64,000 nt of DNA from Microbacterium proteolyticum (GTDB taxonomy: Bacteria; Actinomycetota; Actinomycetes; Actinomycetales; Microbacteriaceae): positions 734,105 through 798,104 of the forward strand of contig NZ_JACHXY010000002.1 of assembly GCF_014192415.1 (NCBI RefSeq), written 5' to 3'. Both the position numbers and the translations under genes were made by a program. Shown in pieces: positions 17,116-25,937 of the stretch; position 1 is the stretch's first letter; every line of letters begins with the position of its first letter. Under the pieces are notes generated by a model. The model saw only the letters and a list, made by a program, of their open reading frames with translations. It searched no databases and was not told the DNA's origin.

Positions 17116-18419
17116 GCACCCTGGCCGATTTCCACAGCCTTCTCGACGAGGCGCCGCGCGAGCCACAGGGCAACGGGCGTGCCGGCCGCATCGCCCTCAT
17201 CGTCTTCCTCGTCTTCACCTTCCTGGTGCTCGGCGGCGCGGGCGGATACGTCTGGTGGGCGTCTGCGGCCGCTCTTCCCGCACCGACCGTCACGTCGCAG
17301 ACACCGATCGCGTCCGCGGGGCCGGCGGCATCCCTCGCCCTGCCCGCCGACGGCGAGATGCTGATGAGCGTCGAGGGCGGCGAGGACTACCTGGGACCGG
17401 ATGCCGCGGGAGCGTTCGCCTCATCGGGCGGCGACGACGCACGACCCATCGCGAGCATCGCGAAGCTCGTCACGGCCCTCGTCGTGCTCGACGCCCACCC
17501 GCTCGACGGGCCGGGCGATCCCGGTCCGACGATCGCGTTCACCGAAGCCGACACCGACCTCTACGACCAGTTCTACGTGCAGGATGCGGTCATCGCCTCG
17601 ATGCCCGACGGGCTCACGATGTCGCTGCACGACTCGCTCGCCACCATGTTGGTTCCGTCGGCCGCGAACTACGCCGTCGCCAATGCCCGCTGGGCTTTCG
17701 GCTCCGAAGGGGCGTACGTGCAGGCGGCACGGTCGTGGCTGAGCGCGAACGGCTTGAACGACACGCGGATCGTGGATGCCACCGGCATCGACGAGCGCAA
17801 CACGAGCACGCCCAGCGACCTCGTGGCCCTCGGGCGCATCGCCGCGGCGAACCCCGTCGTCGCCGCGATCGTCCAAACACCCTGGATCACCGTCCGGGGT
17901 CCCGGGACCGTCACCAACACCAACGACCTGCTCGGAACCCTCGGGATCACGGGGATGAAGACCGGCAATCTGGGCGACGGCACCTTCAACCTGCTCTTCA
18001 CCTCCACCCTCGACGTCGGCATCGGCGCCCCCCTCGACATCACGGGTGTGCGCCTGAGCGGTGCGACCCACGACAGCACCGACGAGGACGTGGCGCGCCT
18101 GCTGCAGAGCCTGCGGGACGGGTTCCACGACATCACCCTGGGTGCCGCCGGTGACGACATCGGCACGATCTCCACGCCCTGGGGCTCGGGCGCCTCGCTC
18201 GTGCTGGCGAAGAACGCGGCGCTGCGCACCTGGTCGGACACACCCATCGCGGTGAACCTCGACACCTCCACGCCGCAGGAGTACGCCGACGGCGAGGTCG
18301 TGGGCACGGTGACCTGGACGGCCGGTCCGCAGACGACGGCATCCGAGGTCAAGATCAAAGGCGCGATCGAAGAACCGACACTGTGGTGGCGTCTCACCCA
18401 CCCGAACGAGCTCGGCTGA
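17112..18419 (+). CDS. Peptidase S11 family protein (D-alanyl-D-alanine carboxypeptidase-like)
   Basis: This 435-residue protein has a cytoplasmic N-terminus, one membrane helix (residues ~35-58) and an extracytoplasmic penicillin-binding domain. The SxxK motif is Ser115-Ile-Ala-Lys118 and KTG starts at Lys283. The second motif reads Ser183-Ala-Ala-Asn, so Asn is one position later than in the usual SxN. Activity is therefore probable but not certain. Its role would be trimming peptidoglycan stem peptides. The start overlaps the upstream uORF stop. Confidence 0.85.
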   Translation: MSTLADFHSLLDEAPREPQGNGRAGRIALIVFLVFTFLVLGGAGGYVWWASAAALPAPTVTSQTPIASAGPAASLALPADGEMLMSVEGGEDYLGPDAAGAFASSGGDDARPIASIAKLVTALVVLDAHPLDGPGDPGPTIAFTEADTDLYDQFYVQDAVIASMPDGLTMSLHDSLATMLVPSAANYAVANARWAFGSEGAYVQAARSWLSANGLNDTRIVDATGIDERNTSTPSDLVALGRIAAANPVVAAIVQTPWITVRGPGTVTNTNDLLGTLGITGMKTGNLGDGTFNLLFTSTLDVGIGAPLDITGVRLSGATHDSTDEDVARLLQSLRDGFHDITLGAAGDDIGTISTPWGSGASLVLAKNAALRTWSDTPIAVNLDTSTPQEYADGEVVGTVTWTAGPQTTASEVKIKGAIEEPTLWWRLTHPNELG

Positions 18420-18439
18420 CGGGCCTCGCGACCCGCGGG

Positions 18440-19150
18440 TCACACCGCCGGCAACTCCGCGTGAGCCACGACCGCGTCGCCCGTGTCGCGCAGTTCCATT
18501 CGTGCGGCGTCGCCGCGCAGGACCGCCGCGTTCATCCGGCAGACGATGGGGACGGCTGAACCGAGCACCTCCCCGGCGGGGAACTCGGTGCCGTCCTCGC
18601 CGACGAAGACGAGCTCGTACGTCGCACCCACGTCGAGTCCCGATGCCTCCAGGTACGCTTCCGTGCCCCACGTGTGGGCGACGACCTCCGCCGAGACATC
18701 GATGCCGCCGACGTCGTCGCGCACCTCGATCTGCTCGACGGCACCCAGGGTCCCCGGGGGACCCGACGGCACGGGTGCACGGAACGCGCCGGCACCGTTC
18801 GCACCGATCACCAGCCCCGCGGCGAGGCATGCCGCGCCCACGAGCGGCGCGACCCACCGGCGGCGACGCCGCTCGAGGGCGACCACCGGCGCTGCTCCGA
18901 CCGCCGTCGGATCGCCGGGGTCGACCGAGGCCTCGATCCGCGCGAACAGGTCCCCCGCGTCGCGCGCGGTGGTCCATCCGAGATCGCCCTGGCGGAGGCG
19001 CCCGGCGACCTCTTCGAGCGCCTCGAATTCCTCGGCGCGCGCACGGTCGGAACGACGGAGCCCCTCGAATTCCGCCGACTCGGCGGGGGTCAATTCGCCC
19101 GCCAGCGCGGCGGCGACCAGTTCGGCCCAGCGGTCATCGGGAGTGCGCAT
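18440..19150 (-). CDS. Anti-sigma factor (RskA-like, single membrane helix)
   Basis: This 236-residue protein has an N-terminal helical sigma-binding region (residues 1-90) without the HxxxCxxC zinc motif. A transmembrane helix (residues ~100-120) and an extracytoplasmic RskA-type domain follow. Its start overlaps the 3' end of the sigma gene by 17 nt, so the two are coupled. It should hold the ECF factor until a surface signal triggers proteolysis. The anti-sigma role is inferred from the layout and fold plan. Confidence 0.85.
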   Translation of the reverse strand: MRTPDDRWAELVAAALAGELTPAESAEFEGLRRSDRARAEEFEALEEVAGRLRQGDLGWTTARDAGDLFARIEASVDPGDPTAVGAAPVVALERRRRRWVAPLVGAACLAAGLVIGANGAGAFRAPVPSGPPGTLGAVEQIEVRDDVGGIDVSAEVVAHTWGTEAYLEASGLDVGATYELVFVGEDGTEFPAGEVLGSAVPIVCRMNAAVLRGDAARMELRDTGDAVVAHAELPAV

Positions 19151-19703
19151 CGGGCTCCTCCATCTCTTCGAGGTGCGCCCGGAGGGCGCGGAGTGCGTGA
19201 AAGGTTCGGGTGCGCCAGGTCGCAACGGGGACGCCCGTGGCATCCGACAGTTCCTGGTAGGTGCGACCGTGGAGGTGGATCGCGACGACGGCCGTGCGGT
19301 GCGCCTCGGTGAGCACCGACAGCGCCTCCAGCATCCGCAGACGTTCGAGAGGATCGATGGCCTCCGCCGCGCGACTCTCGAGCTCCGCGTGGTCGCCGAT
19401 CAGAGGCAGCCGGGCGCGGGCGCGAAGGGCATCCACGATCACGTTCCGGGCGATCGAGAACAGCCAGGTGCGCTCGGAGGCCTCCCGGGGATCGAATCGC
19501 TCTCGCGCTCGCCAGGCCCGCAAGAACGTCTCCTGCACGCAGTCTTCGGCGAGCGGCCGGTCGCGGAGCGCGTTCACGGCATACCCCAGCAGCGCGCTTC
19601 CGTTGTCGTCGAAGGCGCGGCGGAGGTCGAATCCCACCCCCGTGATGCGTCGTCGAGACGCGTCCATGCGTCTCTCCCTGCTCTGTTCGGCGGACTCCGT
19701 CAT
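19134..19703 (-). CDS. ECF-family RNA polymerase sigma factor
   Basis: This 189-residue protein has sigma region 2 (LAEDCVQETFLRAWRARERF, TWLFSIARNVI) and region 4 (LTEAHRTAVVAIHLHGRTYQELS). GGGGAGGAC precedes the ATG. It is transcribed divergently from the CHRD/sortase operon, and both promoters share the same -35 and -10 boxes in mirror image. Autoregulation and control of that operon are therefore likely. Confidence 0.93.
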   Translation of the reverse strand: MTESAEQSRERRMDASRRRITGVGFDLRRAFDDNGSALLGYAVNALRDRPLAEDCVQETFLRAWRARERFDPREASERTWLFSIARNVIVDALRARARLPLIGDHAELESRAAEAIDPLERLRMLEALSVLTEAHRTAVVAIHLHGRTYQELSDATGVPVATWRTRTFHALRALRAHLEEMEEPDAHSR

Positions 19704-19755
19704 GCGCGCCGTCCTCCCCCGAGGCTAACGGTCGCCCCGACGGCGGCCATGCGAG

Positions 19756-19837
19756 GTATACGTCGCCGACCGGCTCGGCGTTCATCGCGGAGCAATTCGC
19801 CGCCGCGATGAACGCTCCGTCGCTTCCTGTCGTATAC
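19756..19837. promoter_or_regulatory. Mirror-symmetric divergent ECF promoter pair
   Basis: An 82-bp interrupted palindrome is centred at 19796.5. Exact 13-bp arms lie at 19778-19790 and 19803-19815 (CCGCGATGAACGC), and exact outer 7-mers CGTATAC at 19756-19762 (minus) and 19831-19837 (plus). Each strand reads TGAACG-N16-CGTATA, a typical ECF -35/-10 with 16-nt spacing. One side drives the sigma gene, the other the CHRD/sortase operon. The unconserved spacers show that the boxes themselves are under selection. Confidence 0.8.
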
Positions 19838-19880
19838 GCCCGCAACCGGACGCTCCGCGTCCCGATCGAAAGGCACGACG

Positions 19881-20591
19881 ATGACGAAGAAGACGTACGC
19901 CCGCCCGCTGACGATCGGCGCCCTGGCCGGTGTCGCTCTGCTGGCCGTGGGATCGCCCGCGTTCGCCGACACCGAGGTCGACGAACCGTCGCAGTTCACG
20001 AGCGCATTCACCGTGATGGCGACGCCCGACCAGGTGATCAACAACGACGGGGTCGCGACACCGGGCCAGAGCGGCGCGACCGGCACGTTCACGTTCCGCA
20101 TCAACTCCGACCAGGAGATCATCTGCTACGACATCCGTCTCGAGGGGGTCAGCGGCGACTACCAGAGCCCGGCGAAGACGGCGACGCACATCCACGAGGC
20201 GGCCGTCGGCAAGCCCGGCCCGCCGCGCATCGCCTTCCCCAACCCCGCGCCGGTCGGCGACGGGCCGCGCACCTCGTCGGGGTGCCTGCAGGGACCCTTC
20301 ACCACCGGCGTCGTCGCGAACGGCGCCGACACCGGGACGAACTTCTCGCTCAAGCAGATCGAAGCGAACCCCGCCGGCTTCACCGGCGACTCCCACACCG
20401 TCGACTTCGCCGCCGGAGTGGTCCGCGGCCAGCTGACGTCCATCCCCGTCGGCGGGGTCGACACCGGCGCCGGTGGAACCGCTACGGGTGAGCTCTCCGG
20501 CTGGGGACTCGCCGCCACGGCCGGCGGGCTCGGCCTCGTCGCCGCCACCGCCCTCGTCGTCCAGCGCCGACGCGCGGCCGCGGCCAAGTGA
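19881..20591 (+). CDS. Secreted CHRD-domain protein with C-terminal membrane anchor
   Basis: This 236-residue protein has a signal peptide (cleavage near AFA-DT, residue 30) and a CHRD-type beta domain (ICYDIRLEGVSG, THIHEAAVG, GVVRGQLTS). A Gly-rich linker, a membrane helix and the basic tail VQRRRAAAAK follow. No LPXTG motif is visible. A GAAAGG RBS lies 7 nt from the ATG. It is followed by a class F sortase with GTGA overlap and preceded by the ECF promoter, so it looks like a stress-induced envelope protein. Confidence 0.85.
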   Translation: MTKKTYARPLTIGALAGVALLAVGSPAFADTEVDEPSQFTSAFTVMATPDQVINNDGVATPGQSGATGTFTFRINSDQEIICYDIRLEGVSGDYQSPAKTATHIHEAAVGKPGPPRIAFPNPAPVGDGPRTSSGCLQGPFTTGVVANGADTGTNFSLKQIEANPAGFTGDSHTVDFAAGVVRGQLTSIPVGGVDTGAGGTATGELSGWGLAATAGGLGLVAATALVVQRRRAAAAK

Positions 20592-21247
20592 TCGACGCGC
20601 GGCGCGGTGCGCACCGGCAGACCCCGCTGGGGTGGCCGGCGCGCACCGCGTGCGCGCTCGCGCTCGTCGCCGTGCTGAGTTGCGCGGGGTGCAGCGCGGT
20701 GCCGCAGGCGGCCTCCCCCGCGCCCGTCCCCTCGGCCCCGACGTCGGTCCCGACCCCGTCCGCGACGGTCGCCCCGCCCGTCGTCGTCGCGCCGTCCTCG
20801 CCCGCACCTGTCGCCCCCGCACGCGTCGTCATCCCGACCCTCGCGCTCGACGAACCCCTGATCGAACTGGGGATCGCCGACGACGGGGGCATGGAGGTCC
20901 CGGTCGACTACGACGAGGTCGGATGGTTCTCCGGCGGCGGGCGCCCCGGCGGAAACGGACCCACCGTCATCGCCGCCCACGTCGACTCGCCCACCGGCCC
21001 GGCAGTATTCCAGGCTCTCAAGAACCTCGCTGTGGGAGATGTCGTCGAGGTGTACGGGGAGGACGGCGTCGCGCACCTCTATCGCGTCACCGAGACCGCC
21101 GACTATCCCAAGTCAGCCTTCCCCACGGCCCGCGTCTTCGGAGCCACCGCGCGTGACGAGCTGCGGCTGATCACGTGCGGCGGCGTCTTCGATCGGGATG
21201 CCGGTTCGTACGTCGACAACCGGGTGGTCTACGCCGAGCCGGCCTGA
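20588..21247 (+). CDS. Class F sortase
   Basis: This 219-residue sortase has an N-terminal signal and a possible lipobox-like LSCAGC at residues 30-35, then a Pro/Ala-rich spacer and the sortase barrel. The catalytic His is in AAHVDSP, Cys in LITCGG and a C-terminal Arg in DNRVVYA. The GTG start overlaps the CHRD gene. With no LPXTG partner next door its substrate is elsewhere or non-canonical. Confidence 0.9.
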   Translation: MIDARRGAHRQTPLGWPARTACALALVAVLSCAGCSAVPQAASPAPVPSAPTSVPTPSATVAPPVVVAPSSPAPVAPARVVIPTLALDEPLIELGIADDGGMEVPVDYDEVGWFSGGGRPGGNGPTVIAAHVDSPTGPAVFQALKNLAVGDVVEVYGEDGVAHLYRVTETADYPKSAFPTARVFGATARDELRLITCGGVFDRDAGSYVDNRVVYAEPA

Positions 21248-21324
21248 TCCGGGACCGTCACGACGGCAGGTTGTCCCGCGCCCACAACGCCGCGCTCGTG
21301 CGGTCGGCCACACCGATCTGTCGA

Positions 21325-21330
21325 TAGCCT
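21325..21330 (+). promoter_or_regulatory. Leaderless-type -10 (TAGCCT)
   Basis: TAGCCT is followed by 7 nt and then the GTG at 21338, which supports that start for the small membrane protein. Confidence 0.5.
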
Positions 21331-21337
21331 TGCCGCT

Positions 21338-21586
21338 GTGGCACAGAACGAACGCGGTCGAACCTCCGCCAGTCACCTGACGTTCCTCATCATCTTCACC
21401 GCGCTGTTCGCCGGTGGGATCGTCGTGACGTTCTTCGCCGCGCCGCTCTTCGCCCTGACGCCGTTGCAGGGGGCTGTCGCGCTCATCCTGACACTGCTGA
21501 CGGGTTTGGCGGCCGCGTGGGAAGTGCGGTGTCTGGTGGTCGAGCGGAGGCGTCGCCGGTCTTCTGAGCGCACGCGGTCGATCTGA
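21338..21586 (+). CDS. Small two-helix membrane protein
   Basis: This 82-residue protein has two hydrophobic helices (about residues 14-36 and 42-62) and an Arg-rich tail (ERRRRRSSERTRS), consistent with a cytoplasmic C-terminus. The family is not recognised. The leaderless -10 spacing supports the GTG. It is the last typical-GC gene before the atypical island. Confidence 0.6.
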   Translation: MAQNERGRTSASHLTFLIIFTALFAGGIVVTFFAAPLFALTPLQGAVALILTLLTGLAAAWEVRCLVVERRRRRSSERTRSI

Positions 21587-21683
21587 CTGAGCCTCGACGG
21601 CAGGCTCACCTCCATCCGGATCCAGGGGCGGATTTACGCGAGAGCCCGCGATCAACCGCAGCTGATCGGTTCGTCGTACGTAC

Positions 21684-21950
21684 TCACGGCCCTTCGCGGA
21701 ATATCACCCGGCGATCCCTGGTCACGAAGGCGAAGAACCAGGTTCGATGCTCCTGATTACCGCGCTCGAATTTGCGACGTTTGGCCCGCGTCGGGACGCC
21801 CTCCAGCACACCGTCGGGCAGCGATACTCCGCGTCCTTCGGTTGGGGGTGTGCTCGAACCCGAACACCACTCAACCTTCCACGGAACGGTATCGTCGAGC
21901 AGTTCTGCGACTTCTTCGCGCGTCAGCGCGCCCTCCGGCCAGTTGTTCAT
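21684..21950 (-). CDS. Hypothetical protein
   Basis: This 88-residue soluble protein begins MNNWPEGALTREEVAELLDD. It has a helical N-terminus, an aromatic/basic second half (ERGNQEHRTWFFAFVTRDRR) and the tail VIFREGP. It has no recognised family. The ATG at 21950 is preferred because the 21 codons upstream in frame are Arg/Pro-rich and unlike protein. The tail faintly resembles the VEFR end of YchF. Confidence 0.45.
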   Translation of the reverse strand: MNNWPEGALTREEVAELLDDTVPWKVEWCSGSSTPPTEGRGVSLPDGVLEGVPTRAKRRKFERGNQEHRTWFFAFVTRDRRVIFREGP

Positions 21951-22037
21951 CGCGTGGCGTCTCCTCGGGGTAGGGCGGAGTGGCGGCACTCGGCAATGAT
22001 CCGCGCCGACCACATCACTCTGACGCTGCTCGGAAAG

Positions 22038-22253
22038 CTAACTGTGACGGAACTCCACCGCCATTCTGGCCAACGTCACCAATCCGTTGGGGTACTCGCG
22101 GGCATTTTCGGGCAGAGCCATAATCGTGCCCGCTAGACGGTTGCCTAGGGAGCGGAGTTCCTCACGTTCCATTTCGGTCAGTTTTCCTCGCAGCGAGGCC
22201 ACGGCCCATCCATAGATGTCTGCGTCAGCCGTGACGAGATCGAGTCCGTTCAC
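22038..22253 (-). CDS. Hypothetical small protein
   Basis: This is a 71-residue ORF with a GTG start and no clear RBS. The sequence MNGLDLVTADADIYGWAVAS continues with an acidic/helical stretch and ends ARMAVEFRHS. The last codons overlap a fragment resembling the ychF 3' end (GGTGGAGTTCCG). No family was recognised. It may be a truncated or acquired gene. Confidence 0.4.
   Translation of the reverse strand: MNGLDLVTADADIYGWAVASLRGKLTEMEREELRSLGNRLAGTIMALPENAREYPNGLVTLARMAVEFRHS
22049..22069 (-). repeat. Fourth, weaker copy of the ychF 3'-end repeat
   Basis: The plus-strand bases GGAACTCCACC (22049-22059) match the ychF 3' end exactly for 11 bp, then diverge. On the minus strand it encodes VEFR near a stop, as ychF does. 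Confidence 0.35.
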
Positions 22254-22367
22254 TTCGACGCCACGTCCAACGCTTACCGGTCACGCGGTGCTGAGGTGCA
22301 CCTGCCGCGCTCTGCGGGGATCGCGTGAACGGCGAAACCTCGGCGACCCGTTATGCCTCACAACGAG

Positions 22368-22395
22368 GGAACTCCAACACATCGCCGTCCTGCGT
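22368..22395 (-). repeat. Copy C of the ychF 3'-end repeat
   Basis: It matches ychF 23137-23163 at 24 of the first 27 positions. The minus strand encodes QDGDVLEF, close to YchF QDGDVVEF, but in a frame that belongs to no complete gene. It lies just beyond the end of the 22401-22955 gene. Confidence 0.65.
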
Positions 22396-22400
22396 CGATG

Positions 22401-22955
22401 TCACGCGCCCGGACCCGTGCCCGCTATCGCAGCCAGACCGGTCAAATATTTCGTGCCGGTCTCGACTGTCGTGATCGCCTTCAACGTGTATCCGAGCGCC
22501 GCGGAATCCCAGGACGCATCCGGGTTGACCTCGAGGAGGTAGACCTTCCGCTTCCGTAGTTGATCCAGCTGACCGATCCAGATAGCACTTCGTTCGTGGT
22601 CCTTCTGGATTCCCACGAGGGCACCGTCTCGGCCCATGCCACGGAGGACGCCACTGGTCGAACCCAAGTCGACCTCGAAAGGGACGACGGGAGGCCACTC
22701 GGGTTGCGTCCTCGCAAAAGCAGTCTCGAACGACTCGTCGAAGCTGATCCGCTTCACATCGCTGAGACGGAACGCAACATACCCGTTGAAAAACCCGCCA
22801 TCAGAGGTCTGTGCCATGAGTGCCCACTCATCGCCGACAGCAATCACGAATCCATCGAGGCGGTCCGCGAACGTGGGCCGACGCTCGACCCGGACGATGT
22901 GCTGTTCTCCGACGCCGCGGATGAGTCTCGCGCGCACTTTGCTCTGCGATGGCAT
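22401..22955 (-). CDS. Conserved hypothetical actinobacterial protein
   Basis: This 184-residue soluble alpha/beta protein has recognisable conserved stretches RRPTFADRLDGFV, DGGFFNGYVAFRL, FARTQPEWPP and GIQKDHERSAIWIG. I have seen similar proteins in Streptomyces, without function. The ATG begins MPSQSK. It is the best-formed gene of the island. It stands between two copies of the ychF 3' repeat (22368 and 22991). Confidence 0.65.
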   Translation of the reverse strand: MPSQSKVRARLIRGVGEQHIVRVERRPTFADRLDGFVIAVGDEWALMAQTSDGGFFNGYVAFRLSDVKRISFDESFETAFARTQPEWPPVVPFEVDLGSTSGVLRGMGRDGALVGIQKDHERSAIWIGQLDQLRKRKVYLLEVNPDASWDSAALGYTLKAITTVETGTKYLTGLAAIAGTGPGA

Positions 22956-22990
22956 TCAGCCGACCTTTCCCAACTATCTCCAGCTACGAC

Positions 22991-23013
22991 GGACCTCCAC
23001 CGCGTCGCCGTCC
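22991..23013 (-). repeat. Copy B of the ychF 3'-end repeat
   Basis: This is a 23-bp stretch matching 21 of 23 positions of ychF 23137-23159, in the same orientation. The minus strand reads MDGDAVEV in a non-genic frame, 110 bp downstream of the real ychF stop. Confidence 0.65.
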
Positions 23014-23122
23014 ATCGTCAGCTCAGATGGGTCGGGGTGAGGCGGCTTGACGAACCTCAAGACAATCGGGCCCCTCGACTCCGAACGATCGATAGCGCGG
23101 TCGGCCTCACTTCGCCTCGAGA

Positions 23123-24196
<1,074 letters not shown>

Positions 24197-24204
24197 GGGA
24201 GTCC

Positions 24205-24210
24205 AGGTTA
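24205..24210 (-). promoter_or_regulatory. Leaderless-type -10 (TAACCT) of ychF
   Basis: TAACCT on the minus strand lies 8 nt before the GTG at 24196. No Shine-Dalgarno-like sequence fits between them. Confidence 0.45.
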
Positions 24211-24288
24211 CCCGGCTGCTGCCCGCTCAACGTCCCCGGTTCCCCTCGCTGACGCGTCGAGCACCGGCACGTCACGTCGCCGACGCGA

Positions 24289-25038
24289 TCAGGGTCGTCG
24301 CGCGCGGAACGCGTGCGTGACGTACGGCAACGCGACCGCCCCTCCGTCGGCGAGGTCGGGAAGGGATGCCACAACCACCTCGACCGCCGCGTCGACGCGT
24401 GCGCGCGTCTCGGGGTCGGCGGTGATGACGTCGCTGCGCGAGCCGACGAGGTCGCGCAGCTGAGCGAGCGTGATGCTGCGCTCCCACCGCCACTCGCGGT
24501 GCTCCAGCTCACCGAACGGCTCCGCGACGCGGGGTCCCGTCGTGGCGAGGAGGACCTCGGCGTTGGAGCCGCCCATCGCGTCCGTGAGACGCCGCACCCA
24601 GTCCACGGTGTCGTCGCGGACGTTCCAGATCAGGCCGAGCGCTCCCCCACTGCGCACCACCCGTCCGATCTCACGCGACCCCCGTTCGACATCGACCCAG
24701 TGCCACGCCTGCCCCATCACGACGGCGTCGAGACCGGCCTCGGGCAGCGGCAGTCGCTCGGCCGTCCCCGCGAAGGTCGGCACCCCGCGGAGGTTCTCCC
24801 GCAGGGTCGCGAGCATGTCGACATCCGGATCGATCGCCACCACGTCCGCACCCAGCTCGACGAGGGTGCGGGTGAGTTTGCCCGTGCCGGCACCCACGTC
24901 GGCGACCCGCGCCGCGCGTCCTCGCTCGAGCACAGGCCCGAGCAGCCACGCGACCGCCTCGGCGGGATAGCCCGGCCGTCCGGACTCGTAAGCGGACGCG
25001 GCCCGTCCGAACGACGTCGACTTCTCGCGGTCGGTCAT
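24289..25038 (-). CDS. Class I SAM-dependent methyltransferase
   Basis: This 249-residue Rossmann methyltransferase has motif I VADVGAGTGKLT, the acidic strand-2 end VVAIDPD, and the AERLPLPEAGLDAVVMGQAWHWVD segment typical of UbiE/Methyltransf_11 small-molecule enzymes. The substrate is unknown. TAGGGT sits 6 nt before the ATG, indicating a leaderless mRNA. It is transcribed toward ychF with a 92-nt gap. Confidence 0.85.
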   Translation of the reverse strand: MTDREKSTSFGRAASAYESGRPGYPAEAVAWLLGPVLERGRAARVADVGAGTGKLTRTLVELGADVVAIDPDVDMLATLRENLRGVPTFAGTAERLPLPEAGLDAVVMGQAWHWVDVERGSREIGRVVRSGGALGLIWNVRDDTVDWVRRLTDAMGGSNAEVLLATTGPRVAEPFGELEHREWRWERSITLAQLRDLVGSRSDVITADPETRARVDAAVEVVVASLPDLADGGAVALPYVTHAFRARRP

Positions 25039-25044
25039 GCCCCG

Positions 25045-25050
25045 ACCCTA
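25045..25050 (-). promoter_or_regulatory. Leaderless-type -10 (TAGGGT)
   Basis: TAGGGT on the minus strand is 6 nt from the methyltransferase ATG at 25038. Confidence 0.5.
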
Positions 25051-25288
25051 CGCCGCCCCTCCGACACCGCTGTCCGGCCCGCATCGTCTCGCGGTCCGCG
25101 GCGTCAGGGCGGACACGACGCAGGACATCGGGCGCCACTCGCCACCGGCGCAGCAGTGTGTCCCGGCCCCGCACGCAAGTCTCCTGCGTTGTGGCTCGCT
25201 CGCTCCCCCTGAGGCGGCATCGGAACCGGATGCCGCCGACCCCGGCGCGCCTCACCCCCACGACGCGGCGGCGAGTGAGGGTGGATGC

Positions 25289-25882
25289 GTGGCCTTGGAC
25301 TTCACCGCGATCGACTTCGAAACGGCGAACTCCAGCGGGGCATCCGCGTGTGCGGTCGGCCTCGCCCGAGTGCGCGGCGGCCGGGTGGTCGCGACCGCTG
25401 CCTGGTTGATCAAGCCCCCGGCCGGACACGACCACTTCGCGCCCATCAACGTCGGGATCCACGGCATCCAGCCCGCCCACGTGATCGACGCACCGTCGTG
25501 GAGCGATCAGCTTGCACGTCTCACGGCCTTCGCCGGAGCCGACGTGCTGGTCGCGCACAACGCCGGTTTCGACATGTCGGTGCTTCGTCGGGCCTGCGCT
25601 GCGACGGGCGACGAGTGCCCGCCCTACCGCTACCTCTGCAGCGTGCAGATGTCGCGCAAGACGTACGCCCTCGCGTCGTACCGTCTGCCGCTCGTCGCCG
25701 CCGAGGCCGGGTGCTCCCCCTTCGCGCACCATGACGCGCTCGCCGACGCCGTCGCCTGCGCGGAGATCACCATCGACTGCGCGCGCCGCGCGGGCGTCGA
25801 CGACGTGCACGCCCTGGCTGCGCACCTCGGGGTGCGGGTCTCGCAGATCGCGGTGGAAACGGTCGAACGCGCGGTTGCCTGA
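25289..25882 (+). CDS. DnaQ-like DEDDh 3'-5' exonuclease
   Basis: This 197-residue exonuclease-fold protein has ExoI TAIDFETAN, ExoII HNAGFDMSVL and ExoIII HHDALADAVACAE. Together these supply the four acidic residues and the His of the DEDDh class. It resembles stand-alone proofreading or repair exonucleases. The GTG start has GAGTGAGGG just upstream; the open frame extends farther 5' but without similarity. RmuC follows 55 nt later, so both may act in DNA repair. Confidence 0.87.
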   Translation: MALDFTAIDFETANSSGASACAVGLARVRGGRVVATAAWLIKPPAGHDHFAPINVGIHGIQPAHVIDAPSWSDQLARLTAFAGADVLVAHNAGFDMSVLRRACAATGDECPPYRYLCSVQMSRKTYALASYRLPLVAAEAGCSPFAHHDALADAVACAEITIDCARRAGVDDVHALAAHLGVRVSQIAVETVERAVA

Positions 25883-25937
25883 GCGCCACGGGCGGCGTCC
25901 TTCCGGCGATGTCGGAGGTGTGGTGCATGCTCAGAAC

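Larger units (their letters stand above)
21600..23122. other. Lower-GC island of small unknown genes downstream of ychF
   Basis: Composition drops visibly below the ~70% GC of the flanks, and the common GGATGCC 7-mer is absent from this 1.5 kb. It holds three short minus-strand genes of unknown function and degraded copies of the ychF 3' end in the same orientation. No integrase or transposase is present. It is probably acquired DNA. Confidence 0.6.

Noticed and set aside
21684..21715. A fifth copy of the ychF 3' repeat at the end of the 88-residue gene
   Set aside because: Only CAGG and TTCCGC blocks align, with a 2-nt gap between; too weak to separate from chance.
22351..22698. 115-codon minus-strand frame containing STQDGDVLEF
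   Set aside because: It overlaps the better 184-residue gene in another frame. Only its last residues match YchF, which is explained by the repeat, not by a gene.
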